Origin: Nemertoderma westbladi
Lineage: Eukaryota > Xenacoelomorpha > Nemertodermatida > Nemertodermatidae
Assembly: GCA_032718475.1 (NCBI GenBank)
Contig: JAUCBJ010008198.1
Span: 60,151 to 124,150, forward strand
Reading direction: 5' to 3'
Length of the DNA stretch: 64,000 bases
Below, piece by piece: positions 12,801 to 22,155 of this stretch (its first letter is position 1; every line of letters begins with the position of its first letter). Both the position numbers and the translations under genes were made by a program. A model generated the notes under the pieces. The model was not told the origin of the DNA and ran no database searches. It saw only the letters and a program-made list of their open reading frames with translations.

Positions 12801-14577
12801 CCTATATGCGACTATGGTATCCACCGGTAATAGTCTATCAGGTGAGATACAAAATGCTAACCTGCGACAATGGTTACTACAGTGCCTCGTGGACCATAAA
12901 CTACGAGATCCAGAAACCCTGGATCCTGTTCACTTACCAGACTTAAATGCACCAACCATCACGGACCCGACATTAGCAGGTACCATCACCACCAAGCACC
13001 ATAACATACAGGAACAGAAATCCTCACAATGCATCAATTTATTTGGACTTATACAGCACCCCCGAAAGAAAGCAATCAATCTAATAGCTAATACTGCAAA
13101 TGGGGACTTATCAAAGCATAGGAATAAGTTATTCGAGGACTTAAAATCATTTATGTCACCTCTACAGCAGCTGTCACTACAGCTCTATCCACGGAACTCT
13201 CATAGGGAGTTAGCCACTGATGTATATGAGATGCTCTTAGCTATTCGAGAAAAGGTCCTTTCAAACCAATGCCGCAAGAGGATGTATACAACAGATAATA
13301 TCAAACTGGACAAAAATGAACAGGACAACATACGGCTTCTGAGAAATGACTTCATAACTGCTATCGCATCCCTACAATCACGCATCTGCCTACTCGAAAC
13401 CAATAACGACAAACTAAAAGAGCAAAATAAGACAATAGAACAAGATTTAAATCATGAGCGTAACTCCCGGATTGTACTGGAGGAAAAGTTTCGGAATATC
13501 ATTTCAACCAGGAAACAGGGCAACTCTGCCATAGGCACGCAATGCACCCTGACCCCAAGTAATGATACGGAATCCGACTGGCTGATAATAGACTCAATTA
13601 ATGATGATGACGACTTACCAGGAACTTTTTCTTCACCCGAATCAACTTTACATGAAGTAAAATTCCAGGATGAGCGCAGTAGCCAGCAATCGAAGGATTA
13701 TAGTACTTCATTCAGTATGCCGAGGAACAAACATGTAGCAAAACAACCGCCACGGCAAAGGGACATGGGCGGTACAATCATTGGCCCCAACCCTTATCAC
13801 CTACTAAGTAATTTCGATACCGATAACACAATGTCAGACACTACCAGCAGACACACTACTGTCCGTAAAGATAAGCAGCAACAGCATGTCGTTCAACATC
13901 AACCAAAGAGGATTACCAAAAGAATTGCAGTGAACTCGGGAAATAATTGCAAGGGAGAGGACAACTTAATCAATTCTGAAAGATGTGGAGTTCCATTGAT
14001 GTGCGCCGAATCACGCCTCAGAGTACAACTCTTTATTTCTGGCATTAATAAGAACAACACCGAGGATGATGTAGTAAACTTCCTTATCGAAAGGAAAATT
14101 GCTGTGCATCGAATCACAACTCGCCTACATGGAGATGGGAAAAGCGTTCGCCTTACTACTGACGCTAACCTTAAAGATACTCTTATGCACAATGCATTCT
14201 GGCCTTCTGGGATTGTATGTAAAGAATGGGTCACAAACCCAGATAGACATGCAACTAATGACTGGCAAGGACGACGTTCAAGAAAGCAATCTGACAACAG
14301 TTCTGCACTAAACCATAAGGAACAGCATAGCTCCCCAGATGCCTCCAAAGAATCTTCTATAGATGATCACTCCCGTAGTTTTCATGAGAAATCAAGAAAA
14401 CATAACTACAGAGCACCAAGTGACTTGAGATGCTACAGTGCAATCACGCATGATCTTAACAGGCAGGAAAACTCCAAAGCAGACACAAGACAACACAAGC
14501 GAGATTACATGAAACACTACCAAATCGCACAGGATTACTATCTGACGAGGAATCCACTTAACAGGTCTCATTTTTAA
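9868..14577 (+). CDS. LINE ORF1: SAP-like, decapeptide repeat, Ulp1-like protease, coiled coil, RRM-like
   Basis: 1569 codons from ATG 9868. Residues 1-45 resemble a SAP DNA-binding motif (LTTVRLKKMLAAHHV, then GSRSELLIRAERV). Residues about 50-493 are roughly 44 decapeptides near DEPADPRMIR. A Ser/Thr/Pro-rich linker follows. Residues about 820-990 resemble a Ulp1/C48 cysteine protease: a His in NDHFVLHIAN (H904), then Gln and Cys in LQKPLSKDCGVFAC (C973). The expected Asp after the His strand (usual YDS) reads LCS here, so the triad may be incomplete or misaligned. Residues about 1150-1210 look like a coiled coil, as in ORF1 oligomerisation. Residues about 1378-1461 (RLRVQLFISGI to WPSGIVCKEWV) resemble an RRM-like RNA-binding fold. 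The likely role is an RNP structural protein with an added processing or deSUMOylation-type activity (inferred). It could also be two ancestral proteins fused. Confidence 0.82.
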   Translation: MENVRKLTTVRLKKMLAAHHVSTMGSRSELLIRAERVMRSVSRHTERSLAIRDELADPRMIWDEPPDPTMIRDELANPTMIRDEPVHPTMIRDKPSEPRMIRDELSDPTIIRDESVDPTMIRDKPSEPRMIRDELANPRMIRDEPPDLTMIRDEPVDQMMIRDKPSEPRIIRDVLADPTSIRDEPVDPTMIRDKPSEPRMIRDELANPRMIRDEPPDLTMIWDEPVDPTMIRDKPSEPRMIRDELADPRMIRDEPADPRMIRDELANPRMIRDEPPDPTMIWDEPAHSTMIREVLADPTMIRDEPADPTTIRNEPADPRMIRDEPPDPTMIRNEPADPRMIRDEPAGPRMIRDEPSNPRTIRDEPAVPRMIQDEPSNPRMIRDEPTIPTMIRNEPADPRMNRDEPAGPRMIRDEPSNPRTIRDEPAVPRMIQDEPSNPRMIRDEPAIPRMIRDEPPEPRMIWDEPADPKLIPDEPADPRMIRDEPANPRMIRNRANASMGMRQPQADVIDITPTPTFPQLPGWVGPGIHTAHDPARRSSEIGYSHNYQLRPKLDRNNGLVSYSSIIGNIYSPTHLIQTSHTSTQLPQTNPTPLTYPTPSHQELSPPLPQLNITEHPSTNHHAHFTGVMVEDLHSDGIWRPRDVTVRDIPISVSNSKLLDHMPCTDRAVTQSGACRTDQSYGGHLQPTSGPSGMSTPELIDISDNALLQVTDLNLPSTVTDSQALMSKAKRSKISDFFKPITHKKGGITPDHPTTIITSTENSNHMVMSNINRNKDVVYMGEHKYSQGEVNKFYPDTDLEHDDVRIRDAILKTPVINSKVIIKPSDPDWDYLQPGCKLSTVIVDSFLSILNNSMGDDRIGCIDSSLCSKLHQERFDYASALKYITSTCNIRSTSLCLFPDCFNDHFVLHIANLSDHSVYTLCSINAMTRPSTVTRRICKLLNSIEYVSGGAKSSWTAVSHINNYPLQKPLSKDCGVFACLYATMVSTGNSLSGEIQNANLRQWLLQCLVDHKLRDPETLDPVHLPDLNAPTITDPTLAGTITTKHHNIQEQKSSQCINLFGLIQHPRKKAINLIANTANGDLSKHRNKLFEDLKSFMSPLQQLSLQLYPRNSHRELATDVYEMLLAIREKVLSNQCRKRMYTTDNIKLDKNEQDNIRLLRNDFITAIASLQSRICLLETNNDKLKEQNKTIEQDLNHERNSRIVLEEKFRNIISTRKQGNSAIGTQCTLTPSNDTESDWLIIDSINDDDDLPGTFSSPESTLHEVKFQDERSSQQSKDYSTSFSMPRNKHVAKQPPRQRDMGGTIIGPNPYHLLSNFDTDNTMSDTTSRHTTVRKDKQQQHVVQHQPKRITKRIAVNSGNNCKGEDNLINSERCGVPLMCAESRLRVQLFISGINKNNTEDDVVNFLIERKIAVHRITTRLHGDGKSVRLTTDANLKDTLMHNAFWPSGIVCKEWVTNPDRHATNDWQGRRSRKQSDNSSALNHKEQHSSPDASKESSIDDHSRSFHEKSRKHNYRAPSDLRCYSAITHDLNRQENSKADTRQHKRDYMKHYQIAQDYYLTRNPLNRSHF
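10015..11345 (+). repeat. 30-bp coding minisatellite in LINE ORF1 (about 44 units)
   Basis: Every unit is exactly 30 bp over about 1.33 kb, so the decapeptide register never slips. Typical codons run CGGGACGAACCTGCCGACCC then GAGGATGATC. Substitutions are common (GAC/GAT, CCC/CTG, GAGG/GACG) but I see no indels. The non-coding arrays in this window do contain 1-4 bp indels. The encoded peptide is highly charged and Pro-rich, probably unstructured, and open frames also arise on the opposite strand. Confidence 0.93.
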
Positions 14578-14593
14578 CAATGGATTCAAGGAT

Positions 14594-17500
14594 ATGCCAG
14601 TCGCAAATACCAAAATAACCAAATATACAGAAAACTGCACTGGCCCCACCCTCACAGAACATCAAGCCAAGACATCTCCAAAGGACATTCCATCTCCAAA
14701 GGTGGACTCTGCAGCGAATAAGAACACTGGTACTAGCAACACGGATTATAAATCTTCTAAAGTAAGACTTACATTAGGATCCTTTAACTGCCACGGGTAC
14801 TCGAGTAGCATCGATCAGATATACAAACTGCTTGAAGTATGCGATGTCATTGGAATTCAGGAGCACTGGATGGATGCTATAGAGCTTGATCATGTAGCTA
14901 AGAAATCATTCAATGAAAACTTCGAGCTCGTATACTCCACCAGCGATTTAATGAATAACCCTAATAGGGTTAGAGGCGCTGGAGGGGTAGCCTTGGCATT
15001 CCGCAGAGGTAAAGTATGTAACTGGGCCAAAGTCGCTTCTGGGGACGACATTGTTGGAATAATTGGTGACACTGGCAATGTTCGCGTTCTTCTACTTTCA
15101 GGCTATGCTCCAGACTCTAACAAAAACATTCAAAGTTATAATGAGCATCTTGGTCGCCTTACTGCTTTAATCGCCATGTACCCAGTGGCAATCCCTATCA
15201 TTATGATGGATGCTAACGCGGACTTAGGGTCTGAACAAGGACCACGATTTCACAGACCCAATGCAACAGACCGCGGTCTCATTCTGAACAACTTCCTACT
15301 CAACCACAATCTTACAGCTATAGACACACTTGACAACGTGGCAGGACCAGCATATACTTATATTGGGGGTGGTCATCGGAGTTATATCGACCACATTGTG
15401 ATGCCTATCAATGGTCCATTTAAAGTCATAGGGGGATACATCATAGAACATGACGAAGCAGAAAATTTTTCTGATCATCTACCAATCGTGATTTCAATCA
15501 ACTGTGACGTTGCAAAGGAAGGGTTGGTGGAACAAACTGCTACAAAACAGACGCCTATACGATTTAACTGGAGAAGCGCATCCAAAAAACAGAAAGACCA
15601 GTACTATCGAACCTTAGATAATCACCTTGAGGGGATGGCATTACTCGCTATCGACACCATAGACGACCTCAATACTCTTGCCAACAACATTAACTCTGCG
15701 TTACACAAATCAGCACTTGAATCTATTAATGTAATAAAAAAGAAAAGGACAACCAAAAATTATAGAATACGCTCAGCTACTCTTTCGGAGCGATGCCGAA
15801 CCACCCGCAGCCTGTACAACCTATGGGTCAATAATGGGAAAGATCCTAACGATGAGGTGGGGATCGCCTTCAAACAGTCCAAACGCGGAGTACGACAACT
15901 AAAAAATGCACTTATGAAGACACACGTTGCAAGATCGGTCGGTGAAGTAACTCACAAGCTGAAGTGCAACCCAAAGGGTTTCTGGCGTAAATTTTCAAAC
16001 AAGGGAACTTCAAGTACACCACCAACTCAGATTCAGGAACAAATACGTCAGTCATATAGGGACAGAATCACAAGAAACGTTACTAGTACTACCAATATCA
16101 CCGATAATTTGGACAGACAATGCAAGAATACTACTATGCCTACCATATCTGAAGAAACTATAAGGAAATCTATTCTATCGTTATCGGTAGGGAAGTCGCC
16201 AGACCTCAATTCTATAACAGTGGAGCACCTTTTATCCGCCAACCCCGAGACTATGTGTCACCTGTTAGCAAATATGTACAATGCAAGTATACGTATTGGC
16301 ATGGTGCCCGATGTTTTTGGAGCAACTATCATAACAAGTCTATTCAAAGGGAAGAGGAAGGATCCCATGAGAACTAACTCTTATAGACCGATTGCCAGCA
16401 TATGCCTATTAGCAAAGGTACTCGAGCGTATAATATACAAGGGCTTCCTTGAGAATATCCTTCCAAGAAACGACTATCAGTTAGCATATAAAGAACATGT
16501 GGGATGCGAGGCTGCCATCGGTTTGATACTGGAATGTATACAACACTTTAGTGAACTAGGATCAGGTCTGTATATGTGCCAACTTGATATCAAATCCGCT
16601 TTTGACGAAGTTGACCACGCAGTTCTCTTCGAGAAGTTATCAGGAATTATAAACCCATTCATTTGCCGTCTACTGGTTCATTATTACAGCATCGCCATGG
16701 TGTACCTCAAGTTTGGAAATCTGATAGATGTGGTTGGCATAAATATGCCTAGAGGGATCATGCAAGGATCATTACTGTCACCATGCTTATTTAATCTTTA
16801 CACCATCAGCGTCATGCAGTCGCTAACTGAATCCGGACTGGGGTGCATGATCAACGATATCTGGTTCGGCTGCATAATGTATGCTGATGATGTTTTTCTT
16901 TTAGCCACTACAATACAGGAAATAGAACTCATGTCAAATATACTGAACATGGGGCTCGATAAGTTACAACTAATGTTCGAGCCGTCTAAATGTCACTGGA
17001 TGTACAGCGAAGCTAACAACAACACTTACATACCGTGTTTCCTCAATATTAATGGGCAGCTAATACCGGAAAGTCAGACAATCGAGTTCCTGGGCTACAC
17101 TCTTTCTTCCAACAAAACTAGCGCACACGCTGCCGCAGAGTGCACTCAGCATATATGGAAAATGGGAGGAATTTTTCAACAGAAAGGGTGGACATCGCAA
17201 TGGTTAGATACCGAAACATTATCATATCTCTGGAAGTCACTTGTAATCCCAAGCTTGACATACAAGCTGAAGTATACGATTGGTAACCTGAGCAAGAATG
17301 ACATATCTCGTATCGATTCAGCATATAGACAGGCTCTACGCCGACTTCTGCATGTTGGAGTATATATAAACAACGACACATTATACGAACTCCTGAATAT
17401 TTTGCCTCTCAGCACCATGGCCTATCGTGGCGCCGTGTCAACATTATTGCAAATACTTAGATGCCCTATATTCACCTTACAAACTAGCTTCCGGTACATT

Positions 17501-17764
17501 GCTTTGGATAATGCGATATCCCGCACGTTATACAGGGGCCTTATGAGCACCTACAGACGAGCAAAGGAAACTCACCAAATCCCTTCCATGTGGTCTATAC
17601 TAACATGTGAATATGACAAACGTGCACTTTTGACAGGACTTCAAACTGGCAATAGCTCGCTTGACGACATAATCTGTGCTAATTTTGTAAAGAATTGCTA
17701 CGATCTGCACGGAGTAACTTTTAAAACTAAACATAATAGAATACTACAATTTTACGGATTTTAA
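14594..17764 (+). CDS. LINE ORF2: AP endonuclease and reverse transcriptase
   Basis: 1056 codons, starting 16 bp after the ORF1 stop, where TAACAATGG suggests possible termination-reinitiation (an intervening ATG at 14581 leads to a short frame). Residues about 56-296 form an APE-type endonuclease: SFNCHG, QEHW (near 89), DANAD (near 206), YIDHI (near 265) and a final SDHLP, so all main catalytic motifs are present. A linker precedes the reverse transcriptase, about residues 570-850, with NSYRPIA, QLDIKSAFDEVDH, MPRGIMQGSLLSPCLFNLY and YADD at 763-766. The C-terminal region shows the usual thumb-like RRLLHVGV segment and ends without an RNase H or an obvious CCHC knuckle. It nicks target DNA and primes cDNA synthesis. 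The ORF is uninterrupted, so the element may be recently active. Confidence 0.93.
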   Translation: MPVANTKITKYTENCTGPTLTEHQAKTSPKDIPSPKVDSAANKNTGTSNTDYKSSKVRLTLGSFNCHGYSSSIDQIYKLLEVCDVIGIQEHWMDAIELDHVAKKSFNENFELVYSTSDLMNNPNRVRGAGGVALAFRRGKVCNWAKVASGDDIVGIIGDTGNVRVLLLSGYAPDSNKNIQSYNEHLGRLTALIAMYPVAIPIIMMDANADLGSEQGPRFHRPNATDRGLILNNFLLNHNLTAIDTLDNVAGPAYTYIGGGHRSYIDHIVMPINGPFKVIGGYIIEHDEAENFSDHLPIVISINCDVAKEGLVEQTATKQTPIRFNWRSASKKQKDQYYRTLDNHLEGMALLAIDTIDDLNTLANNINSALHKSALESINVIKKKRTTKNYRIRSATLSERCRTTRSLYNLWVNNGKDPNDEVGIAFKQSKRGVRQLKNALMKTHVARSVGEVTHKLKCNPKGFWRKFSNKGTSSTPPTQIQEQIRQSYRDRITRNVTSTTNITDNLDRQCKNTTMPTISEETIRKSILSLSVGKSPDLNSITVEHLLSANPETMCHLLANMYNASIRIGMVPDVFGATIITSLFKGKRKDPMRTNSYRPIASICLLAKVLERIIYKGFLENILPRNDYQLAYKEHVGCEAAIGLILECIQHFSELGSGLYMCQLDIKSAFDEVDHAVLFEKLSGIINPFICRLLVHYYSIAMVYLKFGNLIDVVGINMPRGIMQGSLLSPCLFNLYTISVMQSLTESGLGCMINDIWFGCIMYADDVFLLATTIQEIELMSNILNMGLDKLQLMFEPSKCHWMYSEANNNTYIPCFLNINGQLIPESQTIEFLGYTLSSNKTSAHAAAECTQHIWKMGGIFQQKGWTSQWLDTETLSYLWKSLVIPSLTYKLKYTIGNLSKNDISRIDSAYRQALRRLLHVGVYINNDTLYELLNILPLSTMAYRGAVSTLLQILRCPIFTLQTSFRYIALDNAISRTLYRGLMSTYRRAKETHQIPSMWSILTCEYDKRALLTGLQTGNSSLDDIICANFVKNCYDLHGVTFKTKHNRILQFYGF

Positions 17765-18093
17765 GTTTGTTCCTTTATTGCATACTCTTAATTCGAACCG
17801 TATACATACTTATATATAACTATATCGATTTGATTAATGTTAATTATAACGTGTCGTCCCTATGCTATACTAACCCTACCCAACATTGATTGTATAATCA
17901 CTGGTGCCATTTTTAAGCTTTATTTTTAGCCAACTATTGACTTATATTTTATTTAATAATTTAGTAGTGATGTTGATCCTGTTCGTTTACTATGATTTTA
18001 TAATAGTGTAATCGGCATAATTGTATAATCGTCACAATTTTACTAATAAATGCCAGCTAGCCTGGTTTGCGCTTATGTGCGCGAGTATAATAA
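17765..18093 (+). other. LINE 3' UTR and tail
   Basis: AT-rich untranslated tail ending with a GC stem-loop at 18069-18082 and a TATAATAATA tail touching the satellite. 3' stem-loops followed by short microsatellite-like tails are typical RT recognition ends of CR1/Jockey-group LINEs. That role is inferred here. Confidence 0.6.
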
Positions 18094-19250
18094 TATACTT
18101 TCTAGTGCGCTCTAGATACATTTTCTAGTGCGCTCTAGATACACTTTCTAGTGCCCACTAGATATACTTTCTAGTGCGCTCTAGATACATTTTCTAGTGC
18201 GCACTAGATACACTTTCTAGTGCGCTCTAGATACATTTTCTAGTGCGCACTAGATACACTTTCTAGTGCGCTCTAGTCTAGATACATTTTCTAGTGCGCA
18301 GTAGATACACTTTCTAGTGCGCTCTAGATACATTTTCTAGTGCGCTCTAGATACACTTTCTAGTGCGCTCTAGATACATTTTCTAGTGCGCTCTAGATAC
18401 ATAGATACATTTTCTAGTGCGTACTAGACACATTTTCTAGTGCGTACTAGATACATTTTCTAGTGCGTTCTAGATACACTTTCTAGTGCGCTCTAGATAC
18501 ATTTTCTAGTGCGCTCTAGATACATAGATACATTTTCTAGTGCGTACTAGACACATTTTCTAGTGCGTACTAGATACATTTTCTAGTGCGCACTAGATAC
18601 ACTTTCTAGCGCGCACTAGATATACTTTCTAGTGCGCTCTAGATACATTTTCTAGTGCGCTCTAGATACACTTTCTAGTGTGCTCTAGTCTAGATACATT
18701 TTCTAGTGCGCAGTAGAAACACTTTCTAGTGCGCTCTAGATACATTTTCTAGTGCGCACTAGATACACTTTCTAGTGCGCACTAGATATACTTTCTAGTG
18801 CGCTCTAGATACATTTTCTAGTGCGCTCTAGATAAATAGATACATTTTCTAGTGCGTACTAGACACATTTTCTAGTGCGTACTAGATACATTTTCTAGTG
18901 CGCACTAGATAAACTTTCTAGTGCGCACTAGATACACTTTCTAGTGCGCTCTATATACATTTTCTAGTGCGCTCTAGATACACTTTCTAGTGCGCACTAG
19001 ATACATTTTCTAGTGCGCACTAGATACATTTTCTAGTGCGCTCTAGATACACTTTCTAGTGCGCTCTAGATACATTTTCTAGTTCGCACTAGATACACTC
19101 TCTAGTGCGCTCTAGATACATTTTCTAGTGCGCTCTAGATACACTTTCTAGTGCGCTCTAGATACATTTTCTAGTGCGCTCTAGATACACTTTCTAGTGC
19201 GTACTAGATACATTTTCTAGTGCGCTCTAGATACACTTTCTAGTGCTCTA
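18094..19250. repeat. 23-bp satellite, array 2
   Basis: Same 23-bp family as array 1, about 50 copies, with the GCGCTC and GCGCAC variants more frequent and GCGTAC rarer. It contains several internal duplications such as CTCTAGTCTAG and ATACATAGATACAT. It is the continuation of array 1 beyond the LINE. Confidence 0.94.
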
Positions 19251-19349
19251 GTGTAGATATTCCAGTATTCACAGTACAGACAGGTGTAGGCCTTCATTCA
19301 GTCATTGTAATCGATTCAAGAACCTCTTCTGCCTTCTTTTAAAAAAATA

Positions 19350-19784
19350 ATGACGACGACTACATATTATACATTGGATGATTATTATTATTATTATTAT
19401 TATATTATTATTATATTATATTATACATTGTTACGTAATAATGCTGACGATATTTGGGTAGTAATCAACAATAATGTTTTTAACGTAACAAAATTCATCG
19501 AGGAACATCCAGGTGGGGAAGAAGTATTACTGGAACAGCGGGGCAAAGATGGTACCGATGCCTTCGAGGACGTTGGCCACAGTTCCTACGCCAAGGAGCT
19601 CATGCTTTCTTACAAAATAGGGGAAATTGCTGAACAAGATAGAATCGGTTACACACGGAAAGAATCTAGTCCCGGCGTTTCGAGTTCAAATACCTCGGGA
19701 TTGCGGAATTTTCTGATTCCCTTGTTGTGCGGTCTTATTGCCGTTGTTATATACCGGTGGGTTATCATTCCGCGATTCTCATGA
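19350..19784 (+). CDS. CYB5: cytochrome b5, tail-anchored
   Basis: 144 codons, single exon. The heme-binding core runs from DDIWVVINNNVFNVTKF through EEHPGG (axial His 53) and DVGHSSYAKE (axial His 77), ending KIGEI. These are the hallmarks of cytochrome b5, which shuttles electrons to desaturases, P450s and other ER enzymes. Residues about 118-141 are a hydrophobic tail anchor (FLIPLLCGLIAVVIY) followed by a short polar end, as in ER or outer-mitochondrial isoforms. The N-terminus is odd: an ATT/TTA microsatellite (19379-19428) encodes a Tyr/Ile run of about 16 residues between two YYTL segments just before the heme domain. AATAAA at 19841-19846 is a plausible polyadenylation signal. An upstream exon could replace this N-terminus, as the flanking TTTTAAAAAAATA is not a strong start context. 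The gene lies between two blocks of 23-bp satellite. Confidence 0.88.
   Translation: MTTTTYYTLDDYYYYYYYIIIILYYTLLRNNADDIWVVINNNVFNVTKFIEEHPGGEEVLLEQRGKDGTDAFEDVGHSSYAKELMLSYKIGEIAEQDRIGYTRKESSPGVSSSNTSGLRNFLIPLLCGLIAVVIYRWVIIPRFS
19379..19428 (+). repeat. ATT/TTA microsatellite within the cytochrome b5 frame
   Basis: Runs of TTA/ATT that shift register once, encoding YYYYYYY then IIII. It is flanked by TATACATTGG and TATACATTGT, suggesting that slippage duplicated the original YYTL codons. Confidence 0.8.
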
Positions 19785-19840
19785 TCAGGGAAATATCTGA
19801 CTATTATTTTGCAAATGATTATTGGAATTCATGAACGCTG

Positions 19841-19846
19841 AATAAA
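19841..19846 (+). promoter_or_regulatory. candidate polyadenylation signal of cytochrome b5
   Basis: AATAAA 57 bp after the stop codon on the coding strand. It is the first canonical hexamer downstream. Confidence 0.5.
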
Positions 19847-19849
19847 TTA

Positions 19850-21681
19850 GCTGCTGAACCTGAATTTGTTACAATTACTGAATTACCTACTAAAAAGCAA
19901 ATACATCAATAATGCAACTTGACTGTTGATGTGGTATCGTGAACTCATGTGATATGTATATTACAGCTTCCGGGACTACAGGACTATTACACAAGGTATA
20001 ATAATATAAAGATTTACAATTATGTGCACTGCTGCAGAGTGCTTTATTCATGAGAAGCCTATGCTGTACCCAGTACGGTACTACACAGTTTCTATGTTTT
20101 ATTACATGTTCCGTTAACTCTGCCAGACTTAACTCACATGAGTGTGTGGGGGTGTAAGACTCGTGTGTTTACCTCTTTAGTTAATATATATAACAAGCCC
20201 CCGTTAGTCATTATGTAGTTTTTATGACATTCGATATATGTATATTTACTGGTTTATTCTACCGCCCCAACATATTTTCTTCAATTAAGTTCAGCAACAT
20301 GTTTTACATACACATACACGGTGCTTCTACCATGCAAGATATACTAAAGCTCAGAGTAATTATTATCACTACCGTACCATTTTTTTATTAATTATTAATT
20401 AACTCAACTACATAATCTTAGAAATGTGTAAATAACGTGTGATAATTTTACTGTCCGCATGTTCAAATATGGCTCAGTGAATCGAAGCATTCCATTTATC
20501 TTATATCGGTGTGATGTATGATGGTGTCTGCAATAGTAAAGTACATCCGCATGTAGACGTAGAGCGTTTAATATTACATTACTACTATTACATTACCATT
20601 TTATACGGTACAATTGCGATTGTTGCCCTACACCACATACCAGTGTTCGCTATAGAGGAAGCCAACATTACATAATAAAATAGTACGATATCTTTATTTA
20701 ATATCACTATCAAACTTTCACAATGATCCCGCGCCTTAACTTTTACTCCTTATCGCTTTTTGCACAAAATGATTTTCACAATGCGCATTAAATGTCAGTT
20801 TCTCATATATATAATTTTATGGTTTGTTTAAAATTATTTTGGTCGGGTATCGGTTAGTGGATTTCATATTACAGTATATAAAATAACTATGATTTAGAAA
20901 CTACTCCGGTAAGAAAAAGGCGTTATTTTGTGTAACTAGTACTAAACAAAATAGCACGCGAATTGCACATAATCCTTGCACTTTTAATACAGTTAGGTGA
21001 AGTGTTTAACTGTTTATGTGTATGTTGTGTTAGCTATGAATTATGAATAGATGTATCTTATCAATTAAATATCTTATTGAATATCATTTGAAGATCCACA
21101 CCATTATATGAATAAATTTAGTCAGTAGTGTCAATGCCGATTTAGGAGAATGTTAACTTAATATCTGTCATTGTCAACTTCTCTTGTATCTCGTAATAAT
21201 CTTGTGCTTTGATATTGTGGGTAGGTAGGTTCACTACACACCGTGGGCACAAGATTATGGTTGAAATCCAGGACCAGGATATAATAAATACAATGTGTTC
21301 CAATTAAAGTGACTTGTCAATGAGTTTTTAAAAAAGCAATTGGAACACCCTGTATGTATGTATGTATGTATGTTGATACAGCAGAGTTTTAAAAGCCGGA
21401 TATATTGCCTAAAAAATACATGCAGTCAGTCCTTATTTTTTTATTTGTAGAGATATAAAACAACAATGTGCCTTGCACTTACCCATATACAGTAGGTAAT
21501 TAATTGATTTTAGATATTTCCTGGTAACCGATGTGATAGAGAGAGCGTTTCATTGAATTATATTCTATTAATAGTAGTAGCTGAATGTAGCTGAATTACA
21601 CGTATTGTTTCTATATTGTTTATCTCAATTTGTAAAAAATTTGTATTTACACTTTATTTAATATACAACAATTTAATAAAG
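19850..21681. other. intergenic between cytochrome b5 and satellite array 3
   Basis: AT-rich, with no ORF or exon I can support. It contains a short (GTAT)n run near 21352-21371 and otherwise looks single-copy. Confidence 0.5.
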
Positions 21682-21936
21682 TGCGCTCTATATACATTTT
21701 CTAGTGCGCACTAGATACACTTCCTAGTGCGCTCTAGATACACTTTCTAGTGCGCACTAGATACATTTTCTAGTGCGCTCTAGATACATTGTCTAGTGCG
21801 CACTAGATACATTTTCTAGTGCGCTCTAGATACATTGTCTAGTGCGCACTAGATACATTTTCTAGTGCGCTCTAGATACATTGTCTAGTGCGCACTAGAT
21901 ACATTTTCTAGTGCGCACTAGATACATTTTCTAGTT
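21682..21936. repeat. 23-bp satellite, array 3
   Basis: About 11 copies of the same 23-bp family, alternating GCGCTC and GCGCAC forms (46-bp dimers) and including a TTGTCTAG variant absent from the other arrays. It abuts the right inverted repeat. Confidence 0.92.
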
Positions 21937-21962
21937 TTCAATAATGTACCTTTAGGGGCTCC
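21931..21962. repeat. right inverted repeat bordering the 23-bp satellite region
   Basis: Inverted counterpart of 4997-5026; read on the minus strand it begins GGAGCCCCTAAAGGTACATT. Similarity fades on both sides. Confidence 0.7.
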
Positions 21963-22155
21963 ATAGGTCGCACATAAACGGTGAACTTTCAGCTCATAAA
22001 TGAGCTTTGGCTATATTGCAATAGACCAGCTATTATAAAAGGGTTGAACAATATTTAGTTGGTAAAATAGTGGTTCCTTCTGATTGGTTGTCTATGCTAG
22101 AGCCTATAGAGATACGAGTTTTCAACTTTCAAGTAAGATAGAACATATGCCCAAA

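Larger units (their letters stand above)
9587..18093 (+). mobile_element. apparently intact two-ORF APE-type LINE inserted in the 23-bp satellite
   Basis: About 8.5 kb lying between satellite that stops after CTAGTGCGCACTAGA (9586) and satellite that resumes with TATACTTTCTAG (18094). Joining these two edges gives a normal satellite unit, so the whole segment is an insertion with little or no target duplication. It has a 280-bp 5' leader, ORF1 (9868-14577), a 16-bp spacer, ORF2 (14594-17764) with endonuclease and reverse transcriptase, and a 330-bp 3' UTR. The end carries a GC hairpin (GCGC-TTATGT-GCGC, 18069-18082) and a short TAATAATA tail instead of poly(A). No premature stop is seen in either ORF. 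The endonuclease-RT order without RNase H suggests the Jockey/CR1 group, but I cannot name the clade. Confidence 0.88.
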
